Assembly (NCBI GenBank): GCA_965207275.1
Contig: CBDBMH010000002.1
Location: 62,001-126,000, forward strand
DNA length: 64,000 nt
DNA from: Bin22 sp965207275
GTDB taxonomy: Bacteria > Chloroflexota > Dehalococcoidia > Lucifugimonadales > UBA3495
Reading direction: 5' to 3'
The notes under the pieces: generated by a model
Told to the model about the DNA's origin: nothing
What the model saw: the letters and a program-made list of their open reading frames with translations, nothing else
The model's database searches: none
Program-made: the position numbers and the translations under genes
Shown: positions 59,101-64,000 of the stretch, piece by piece
Numbering within the stretch: the stretch's first letter is position 1
Layout: every line of letters starts with the position of its first letter

Positions 59101-62100
59101 GGGTCGTCCCAGAACAGGGACATCTGTGTCGGCCCGTCGCCCCGGGTCTGGTAGGCTTTCAGGCCGGTGATCAGGGGCACTCTCACGTCGAAGGGCTCGA
59201 TCACCCACAGGTACTCGAAGCAGTAGGTCTGCCCGCCGGCCTGCGCCCGAACCCAGAGGAAGTTGGTCTCGTTGAGGGCCAGGTCGGTGGTGTTGCCGCC
59301 CGGCGGACTCTGGGCCACCCGCATCGTGAACGAGGTGGTGCCGGCGCTGCTGCCGGGAATGTCGTGCCAGTCGTCCTCGCTGCGGGCCGGGAAGATGAAG
59401 GAGCCGTCCCGCTGGAACCGGTACTGGTACCCGGTGATGGAGGAGATGCCGGGAGCGTCCCAGGTCACCTCCACGTGGTCGTTGACGAAGGCGACCTTGA
59501 CGCCGGTTATCCTCCGGGTCTGGCAGCCGGACAACCGGAAGGTGGAATCGCTGATTGGCCACTGCCGGACGTTGAGGAACGCGTCGGCCCCCTCGACCCT
59601 CACCACCCCCGTGGTTTGGGGCGATCCGATGATTTCATCGCTGAGGCCCACAACCCTGAGATCCACCTTCCATAAGCCGGGACCGTCCACGTTGATGTCG
59701 GCGCCGGTCTGGTCGCCGGGGAGGTTGAGCTCGTTCTCTCCCTGGCCGCTGGCCCCCGGGGCGCCGTCCCCGGACGGGCCGGGGATGTTCGACTTCGTGG
59801 AGGCGCCGCCGTCGTTCCGCTCCTGCGGCGCGGGGTTCTGCCCGCCCAGCCGCCACCAGCGCAGGTTGTAGCCGCCCGCGCCGGGCACCGGGGGCCAGGA
59901 GACCCTGATGCCATTCGGCAGGGGATTGCCATTGGCGTCCAGGGCCTGCCCCAGCTCCAGCCCGTTGAGCGTGGGAATGACAGTGACCTCCGCCGTCTTC
60001 TCCGCCTCCGGCCCGCAGCCGGCGTCGTTGCAGCCCTGGAGCCGCACCACCCACCGGCCGTAGCCGGACACGGTGATGCCGGCCTCGGTCTCCGTGACGG
60101 TGGTTGCGTTGCCCGCCTCGAATTCCCCGCCGTCCAGCCGCCAGCGCAGCTTGTAGGAGGTTGCGCCGTCAAGGGCGTCCCACGTCGCCGAGATGTCCAG
60201 GCTGCCCGGCGTGACGCTGAGGTCGAAGTTCTGCGGCGGGCCTGGTGGGTCGGACAGGGACAGCTCAACGGCCTGCCCGGTGAAGGAGGGGGCGTTGCCG
60301 CCGCCCTCGGCGGCCCGCGTCAAAGGCGTGTCGTCGTCGTGGGCGTAGTCCAGGGTGACGGTCTGGCCCTTCTCCAGCGCCGAAGCAAGCTCCAGGGTGA
60401 CCCCCTTGCCGCTGACCAGCACGCTGCTGACGGCGACGGTCCCGGCGGAGCCGTCCTCGTTCGCCACGTTGACGGTGAAGGACGACGGCGCCAGCGACCC
60501 CTGCACCTCCAGGTCGAAGATCAGCACGACGGCCTGCTTACCGGCCGTGGCGCTCACCAGCTCGGGGTAACTCACCCAGTTCGTGACGAAATCGCCGCTC
60601 ACCGACGCAGAGAGGCCCTCCGGGTCCGTGGCCGTCAGCGTCACCGTGGTTACCAGCGGGTCGGGCAGGGCCGGGCTCAGGGCCTTCCAGTCGTCGTCGC
60701 CGTCCACCTCGACGCCCACCCGCCAGGTGTCCCGGTAGGCTCCCAGCATATCCAACAGCCCTTGGCGGTCGGCGGGGACGGACACGGTGTAGGTCAGCTC
60801 GTCGCCGTTGGGGTCGGAGAAGATGCCCTTGAAGGGCTTGGAGACTATGTTGCCCCGGGGCGCCAATTGCTCTCCCACGAAGGAGGCGTGGTTCGCCGCC
60901 TGCTCGTTCACCACCGGGGCCAGGTTGGGCGGCGTCACGGCCTGGCCGGTGAAGGAGGGTAAGCCGTCGCCGCCAGCGGCGGCCCGTTTCAGGGGGGCGT
61001 CGTCGTCGTGGGCGTAGTCCAGGGTGACGGTCTGGCCCTTCTCGAACGCCGAAGCAAGCTCCAGGGTGACCGCCTCGCCGTTGACCGACACGCTGCTGAC
61101 GGCAATTGTCCCTTCCGAGCCGTCCTCGTTGACCACGTTCACCGTGAACTGTGCGGGTGCGGGCGCGGGGTTCGCCTGCACCGCCAGGTCGAAGGTCAGC
61201 GCGACGGCCTGCTCACTGGCCGTGGCGCTCACCAGCGCAGGGTGACTCACCCAGTCCGTAACCCAGTCGCCGCTCACCGACGCCGACAGGCCGTCGGGGT
61301 CGGTGGCCGTCAGCGTCACCGTCGTCACCAGGGGGTCGGGCAGCGCCGGGCTGACGGCCTTCCAGTCGTCATCGGCGTCGACCATGATGAACACCAGGTC
61401 GACCTTCTCGCCAGCGTTGTTTGTGACCGCCAGACCGATGTCGAGGGTCTCCACCAGTCGGGTCCGGTCGTCGGGGATGGACGCGGCGTAGGTGAGCTCG
61501 TCGCCGTCCGGGTCGGAGAAGATGCCCTTGAACTTCTTCCAGACCTGAGTGCCCCGGGGCGCGTTGCCGTCCCCGGTGAACTGCTGGTGGTTCGCGGCCT
61601 GGGCGTTCACCACCGGCGCCCGGTTGGGCCGCGTTTCGGTCCAGGTGACGGTGATGGGGTCCGATGTTGCCGAGTCCCCGGTGCCGTAGGAGACCGTGAC
61701 CCGGAAGGACCAGGACTCCGGCTCGGCGGCCATGTAGCGGAAGGTGGGGCCTCTGCCAAAGGAATGCCAGTCGCCGTCCCCGTCCCCGTCCCCCTGGACC
61801 TGCCAGTTGTACGAAGGGTCGGAGCCGGAGGGCGCGTTGGTGATGCCCGCGCTCAGTGTCACCGTCTCGTTGAGCAGGGGGTGGGCCGGGCTGGCGGTGA
61901 CGGAGACCTGCAGCGGGTCGGTTTCCGGGGGCGGCTCCACCTCGACCTGCTGTGTAATGGCAGTACCGCAGCCCGCGTCGTTGCAGCCCTCCACCCGGAC
62001 CACCCACCGGCCGTGTCCGGCCACGGTGATGTCGGCCTCGGTCTCCGTGACGGTGGTTGCGTTGCCCGCCTCGAAGTCTCCGTCGCCCGGCCGCCAGGCC

Positions 62101-63122
62101 ACCTTATAGGATGTGGCTCCCTCCGCCGCGTCCCACCTCGCCGTGATGTCCAGGTTGCCCGCCGTAGCGTTGACGACCAGGTTGGACGGGCTGCCCGGCT
62201 TGATGCCCACGGTCTGTTCCACGCCGGGGCCGCAGCCCGCGTCGTTGCAGCCTTCCACCCGGACCACCCACCGGCCGTAATCGGACACCGTGATGGTGGC
62301 GCCGGTGCCTGAGACGGTAGCGGCATTGCCGGCCTCGAAATCCCCGTCGGCCTGCCGCCAGGCTATCTTGTAGGAGGTCGCGCCCTCCGCCGCGTCCCAC
62401 GTCGCCGACAGGTCCAAGCTGCCCGCCGTGGCGCTGACCGCCAGGTTGGAAGGGCTGCCCGGAACGCTTTCTTCCGGCTCCGGAGTTGGCTCCGGCGTGG
62501 GCGTAGGTTCGGGCGTCGGCTCGGGCGTAGGTTCAGGAGCAGGATCAGGCTCGGCAGCCGCTGCCTCCTTCTTCTTCAATTCCACCACCACCGGGTCCCA
62601 CCGTTCCCAGCCTTTATCGGCATACTCTTGGGCCTCGGAGGAGGTCATATCCGCAATGGCGCCGAAGGTCTTCAGCACCCGCATCCAGCGCAGCACGTGG
62701 TCGAACCCGTGGTTCGTCTCCTTGGCATAGCCCTCAACGTCCTCCACCACCTCCCGGTCCGGTTGGTATTCACCCGGCGCAGCCTCCAACTGCTCCAGTT
62801 CCTCCACCACCGGGTCCCACCGTTCCGCCGTGTACTGGTCGGCATTCTCCTGGGCCTGGGCGGCGCTCATGCTCTCCACGGCGCCCAGGGTCTTCAGCAC
62901 CCTGAACCAGCGCAGCACGTGGTCTGGTCCGTGGTTCATCTCCTTGGCATACTCCCACACGTCTTCAATCAGGTCCTGGTCGGGCTGGTAGCCGCCCTGG
63001 GCGCCGGCCGGATTGGTTCCAGCCCACAGTGCGATTGAGACGGTCAGAAGAAGAACAAGCAGAACCGCCAGGCCGAGCAGCGGCCAGCGGTGAAGAAACG
63101 GGACGGAAGGGGAGGGCCTCAC
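53160..63122 (-). CDS. Giant secreted modular protein with FN3, SWM and RTX repeats
   Basis: 3320 residues from GTG 63122, preceded by GGGAGGTG. Signal peptide (WPLLGLAVLLVLLLTVSIAL, cleavage near NPAGAQG); two tandem helical repeats of about 70 residues (44-190; NHGPDHVLRWFRVLKT and NHGFDHVLRWMRVLKT); an EPTPEP linker (about 195-220); two fibronectin-III domains (about 215-400); Ig/PKD-like (400-495); cadherin/SWM-like domains (about 500-965); a further FN3 and beta region; RTX-type calcium-binding nonapeptides (about 1440-1745; GGxGxDxL); then six or more SWM repeats (about 1860-3320; TLTITFNGGLD) with FN3 modules nested inside. It ends at a repeat boundary with no LPXTG or other anchor. 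Probably a surface or released adhesin or matrix protein. Confidence 0.85.
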   Translation of the reverse strand: MRPSPSVPFLHRWPLLGLAVLLVLLLTVSIALWAGTNPAGAQGGYQPDQDLIEDVWEYAKEMNHGPDHVLRWFRVLKTLGAVESMSAAQAQENADQYTAERWDPVVEELEQLEAAPGEYQPDREVVEDVEGYAKETNHGFDHVLRWMRVLKTFGAIADMTSSEAQEYADKGWERWDPVVVELKKKEAAAAEPDPAPEPTPEPTPEPTPTPEPTPEPEESVPGSPSNLAVSATAGSLDLSATWDAAEGATSYKIAWRQADGDFEAGNAATVSGTGATITVSDYGRWVVRVEGCNDAGCGPGVEQTVGIKPGSPSNLVVNATAGNLDITARWDAAEGATSYKVAWRPGDGDFEAGNATTVTETEADITVAGHGRWVVRVEGCNDAGCGTAITQQVEVEPPPETDPLQVSVTASPAHPLLNETVTLSAGITNAPSGSDPSYNWQVQGDGDGDGDWHSFGRGPTFRYMAAEPESWSFRVTVSYGTGDSATSDPITVTWTETRPNRAPVVNAQAANHQQFTGDGNAPRGTQVWKKFKGIFSDPDGDELTYAASIPDDRTRLVETLDIGLAVTNNAGEKVDLVFIMVDADDDWKAVSPALPDPLVTTVTLTATDPDGLSASVSGDWVTDWVSHPALVSATASEQAVALTFDLAVQANPAPAPAQFTVNVVNEDGSEGTIAVSSVSVNGEAVTLELASAFEKGQTVTLDYAHDDDAPLKRAAAGGDGLPSFTGQAVTPPNLAPVVNEQAANHASFVGEQLAPRGNIVSKPFKGIFSDPNGDELTYTVSVPADRQGLLDMLGAYRDTWRVGVEVDGDDDWKALSPALPDPLVTTVTLTATDPEGLSASVSGDFVTNWVSYPELVSATAGKQAVVLIFDLEVQGSLAPSSFTVNVANEDGSAGTVAVSSVLVSGKGVTLELASALEKGQTVTLDYAHDDDTPLTRAAEGGGNAPSFTGQAVELSLSDPPGPPQNFDLSVTPGSLDISATWDALDGATSYKLRWRLDGGEFEAGNATTVTETEAGITVSGYGRWVVRLQGCNDAGCGPEAEKTAEVTVIPTLNGLELGQALDANGNPLPNGIRVSWPPVPGAGGYNLRWWRLGGQNPAPQERNDGGASTKSNIPGPSGDGAPGASGQGENELNLPGDQTGADINVDGPGLWKVDLRVVGLSDEIIGSPQTTGVVRVEGADAFLNVRQWPISDSTFRLSGCQTRRITGVKVAFVNDHVEVTWDAPGISSITGYQYRFQRDGSFIFPARSEDDWHDIPGSSAGTTSFTMRVAQSPPGGNTTDLALNETNFLWVRAQAGGQTYCFEYLWVIEPFDVRVPLITGLKAYQTRGDGPTQMSLFWDDPQVEGLTYDYWYQGITPDWTGRGQGTGWVPVSGSPPVSAGGGKLTSTLSGIACDNYYYHFRIRAKKGASPGPITEEWYVYPASITFGDPDRNDVIHGERYAECIFGLSGNDTLHGNGGDDWLEGGPGEDALHGGPGNDRLDGGPGGDDLHGGDGSDTADYSGSNARVVVSLGTNAASGGHAQGDSITGIENLTGSAHGDGLYGDGGNNVLRGGAGPDELDGGSGGIDTLDYTGSGQGVIVTLPPANQGAYGQGGHAAGDFITRFENVTGSAHGDRLTGNDRDNVLRGGAGGDTLDGGDGIDTADYSGSGDGVVVNLDTNTGSGGHAQGDSFSNIENLTGSVHPDRLTGNAGDNVIRGRGGNDTINGLDGADELHGGSGNDRLQGGGGADQLFGGAGDDTLWGGVDGVPSAEADEFYFYGEFGKDTIRDYLLGSARSSSHRIYLCGMEGVQYTGWPGTRPDGTPYYWISVWAEDSVLGGTWPQGTITLEGIRLGFTNNEPIGNLNIIVPSRSGVTCEEAAASRPPSLFSTQVNGAALTLTFDRAVDPASVPPRTAFWVTVDGNTDSLVSANPVSISGTTVTLNLVQAVTHGQEVRVRYTAPATGNKLQGAGPVKQPVTPFARQTATNNTPPVFSMAAVNGATLTITFDGDLDAASEPPPDAFTVAAGYSGTQTLALGFDNTNAAAPHAPTGTAVPGPGPGEITLTWEPATTGPGNIGGWYILAIEQSTGNVRRPFEVLNTPGRRSYTLTGLTPGVTWTVGVAAAVSVTNIGDVAQARLEAPEGLDLAATNPVSISGATVTLTLAEAVISSLQMVTVGYTPPAGNPLRDADMAKYPVPEFTGQPVTNTTTDTTNPQVESAQINGATLTITMTERLDAGSVPQASRFTTGGGAPARTIQVDRNVVTLTLDPGAAAEHGTTAVLNYTKPSGAGTTPLRDLSGNELAGFTNEPVTNNTPPAFASASVDGDTLTITFNGGLDLGSVPTADAFTVTVGGSEVDLAAANPVSIAVPLEMGFDSTHPNAPHAPTGTARTGPDSGQITLTWEPATTGPKVGDTAAWQIYSFKQSTGLVFNKFGGELAADTRSFTLTGLEVGATYTVGVQEIRHSISSGGHRQTHLGDIAQARVKAPASAAGTTVTLTLAESVGGSLPVLTVGYEAPDSNPLRDADMAMHPVPDFTGQSVTNNTTGDTTPPVIESREINGTTLTVTFNERLDESSVPPANQFSAFIGGVGQAATGIQVDRNVVTLTIAAASHGQSVMNFRYTKPTGQNAMPLRDLSGNEVATMTRQPVTNNTPPAFSSASVDGATLTITFDGALDPDSVPSGDAFGVLFGEFQTQTLTLGLERTACGNCADAPTGTAEPGPGPGEITLHFEPATTGPMGRRAQWLIYAEERSTGNVTRLIDNRYRGPGLRSFTLTGLKPGVTYTVGVALRTIVDIAGTPSQFTGDIGQARLKAPEGADLADTNPVSFGALAVPLAMGFDSTHPNAPHAPTGTARTGPGSGQITLTWEPATTGPQVGDIAAWQIYSNKQSSGFVIDKFGGELAADTRSFTLTGLEVGATYTVGVQEIRHRISSGGHRQTLLGDIAQARVKVPDLTTVTLTLAESVGGSLPVLTVGYEAPDSNPLRDADMAMHPVPDFTGQSVTNNTTGDTTPPRVQSAQINGTTMTITFNERLDESSVPPANQFTANLGGVDRHPTGVQIKRNVVTLTFAAEHAAVHGSSITMGYNPGAPPLRDLSGNAMTLFGESATNNTPPAFASAAVNGDTLTITFNGGLDPDSVPSGDAFTVTVAGSEVDLADTNPVSFGALAVPLEMGFDSTHPNTPHAPTGTARTGPGSGQITLTWEPATTGPQVGDIAAWQIYSFKQSTGFVIEKFGGELAADTRSFTLTGLEVGATYTVGVQEIRHRISSGGHRQTLLGDIAQARVKVPVYTTVTLTLAQAVTSGQAVTVGYTAPATGDKLQDSDNAMNPVPDFTGQPVTNNTP
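53331..56090 (-). repeat. Three long near-identical repeats in the giant gene
   Basis: Segments of about 350-400 bp at 53331-53730, 54336-54737 and about 55735-56075 encode the same nested fibronectin module (GHRQT and GDIAQARVK motifs) with only scattered differences. Spacing is 1005 bp and about 1390 bp. Confidence 0.8.
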
Positions 63123-63187
63123 GCCGTCACCTCCCGCAGGAGGTGGGCGCAGGGCTCGGAGATGTCGTGTTTAGGCCAGGAAGAGTC

Positions 63188-63204
63188 GGGGGGGGGGGGG
63201 GGGG
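63188..63204 (+). repeat. Run of 17 G upstream of the giant surface protein gene
   Basis: An uninterrupted G17 (C17 on the coding strand) lies 66-82 bases before the GTG start. Such tracts change length by slippage and can switch expression of surface proteins. The 395-base gap 63123-63518 holds no other supported feature; an ORF on the minus strand (63119-63385) crosses the tract but does not look like a real protein. Confidence 0.85.
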
Positions 63205-63518
63205 TAAACTTGGCTACAATAGCGTTGCGGCTGCGGACAACGAACGCGGCAAAGGCGGCCACGCCGGCGCCGGTATCCAGGCCGTCAAAAGCGTCGCAAT
63301 GTAGCCGGGCCAGGGGCATCAAAGAACCTCCCAGGCTTCTGGGTAAAAGCACCAACAACTGTACCACACGCGGCATTTCTCCCACGTCATCACTGATATG
63401 AGTTTCTATGACTTCTTGGCACTTCTGGAAATTGCCGGTACAATTGCTCCCGATTACTCAGATTATTGCGACGACGGGCCGGCCCTGACGGGCTCCCGCG
63501 TCCCTTCGAGGTGCTGCA

Positions 63519-64000
63519 TTGGAGCCACCTGACCAGCGAGACCAGCGGATACGGGAGCTGGAGGAGCGCTTGGCTCTCCTCAGCCAGGCCAGCCTCCGGG
63601 TCAACGAGAGCCTGGACTTCGATACGGTGTTGCAGGAGGTGGTGGACAGCGCCCGGACGATGACGGCCTCGCGCTACGGGGCCATCACCATCCCGGGCGA
63701 GGTCTTCCGGCGCCCCACGTTCATCGTCTCCGGCCTCACCAGGGAGGAGCACCAGGGCTTATGGGAAATGTCGGAGGGGCTGGGATTCTTCGAGTATCTC
63801 AGCGCGCTGGAGAAGCCCCTGCGGGTTTCGGACATCTACAGCCACCTGAGCGCGCTGGGAATGCCCAGCTTCCTGCCCTCCGTGCAGGTAAGCTCCGCGC
63901 TGGTGGCCCCGATTCGCCACCAGGGGGTCGGGGTGGGCACGATCTACCTGGCCCGTGAGCCTGGCGGCGGGGAGTACACCCAGGAGGATGAGGACACCCT
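63519..64000 (+). CDS. GAF-domain sensor protein, 3' partial
   Basis: At least 160 residues from a TTG at 63519 (GAGG upstream), open at the window edge. A short coiled-coil (QRIRELEERLALLSQASLRV) leads to a GAF domain: NESLDFDTVLQEVVDSARTM, SRYGAITIPGEVF, FIVSGLTREEHQGLWE, LRVSDIYSHL and SALVAPIRHQGVGVGTIYLA. This N-terminal arrangement is typical of GAF sensor histidine kinases. The output domain lies beyond the window. Confidence 0.75.
   Translation, partial: MEPPDQRDQRIRELEERLALLSQASLRVNESLDFDTVLQEVVDSARTMTASRYGAITIPGEVFRRPTFIVSGLTREEHQGLWEMSEGLGFFEYLSALEKPLRVSDIYSHLSALGMPSFLPSVQVSSALVAPIRHQGVGVGTIYLAREPGGGEYTQEDEDT

Noticed and set aside
63119..63385. 88-residue ORF crossing the G17 tract and ending at the giant gene start
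   Set aside because: The stop overlap with the GTG is suggestive of coupling, but the sequence has no protein-like features except a poly-Pro run made by the tract; noted only as an alternative for how slippage might act.
1..64000. tRNA, rRNA or tmRNA genes
   Set aside because: No full tRNA cloverleaf or rRNA segment was recognised; only a degenerate tRNA-like 3' end at 2968.

Overview
The window is GC-rich bacterial DNA, except for a visibly less GC-rich island at about 20.3-23 kb. Gene content fits an integrated mobile element or large plasmid in a bacterium with many cysteine-anchored lipoproteins. The style of the surface proteins (fibronectin-III, SWM and calcium-binding repeats), the GAF sensor and the element genes resemble uncultured Chloroflexota, including sponge- or marine-associated lineages. 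That assignment is inference at low to moderate confidence, because no rRNA or core marker gene is present.

Layout. 0-8.7 kb: an integration and regulation end. It has two sets of small helix-turn-helix regulators, a ribbon-helix-helix protein and three related large serine recombinases. One recombinase has lost its catalytic half, and another runs out of frame into it. A divergent XRE regulator/ImmA-like pair follows. 8.9-20 kb: accessory cargo, mostly lipoproteins and small membrane proteins, with an IS5-family insertion and an internally deleted transposase relic. 20.4-23 kb: a two-gene McrBC-type restriction system. 23.4-34 kb (minus strand): a compact conjugation-type operon with a secreted protein, VirB6/TrbL-like protein, two pilin-like proteins, an unusual PrgI fusion, VirB4 ATPase, a VirD4-like ATPase and a replication-relaxation protein. 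No classical relaxase was recognised. A perfect 32-bp palindrome lies upstream of this operon.

34.3-51.5 kb (plus strand): the replication, recombination and maintenance module. It encodes a DnaG-like primase, a Rad52-type annealing protein, a Cas4-like nuclease, SSB, RadC, a DNA methyltransferase, an SNF2-like helicase and then a PRTRC cassette. The PRTRC cassette contains a small protein C (frameshifted here), an E2-like protein B, a JAB-protease-like protein A and a ThiF/E1-like protein. Many of its intergenic gaps hold strong GC-rich terminator-like hairpins, three of which share a sequence core. 51.6-53.1 kb: degenerate short repeats around a phosphoribosyltransferase-like gene and another XRE regulator.

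53.2-63.1 kb (minus strand): one gene for a 3320-residue secreted modular protein. Fibronectin-III modules are nested inside SWM repeats, with an RTX-like calcium-binding block in the middle. A run of 17 G lies just upstream of its start, a possible phase-variation tract. The window ends inside a GAF-domain sensor gene.

The most unusual parts are the ubiquitin-like PRTRC cassette combined with a Rad52/Cas4-like/SSB recombination set on a conjugative-type element, the recombinase rearrangement, the PrgI fusion, and the giant surface protein with its homopolymeric tract.
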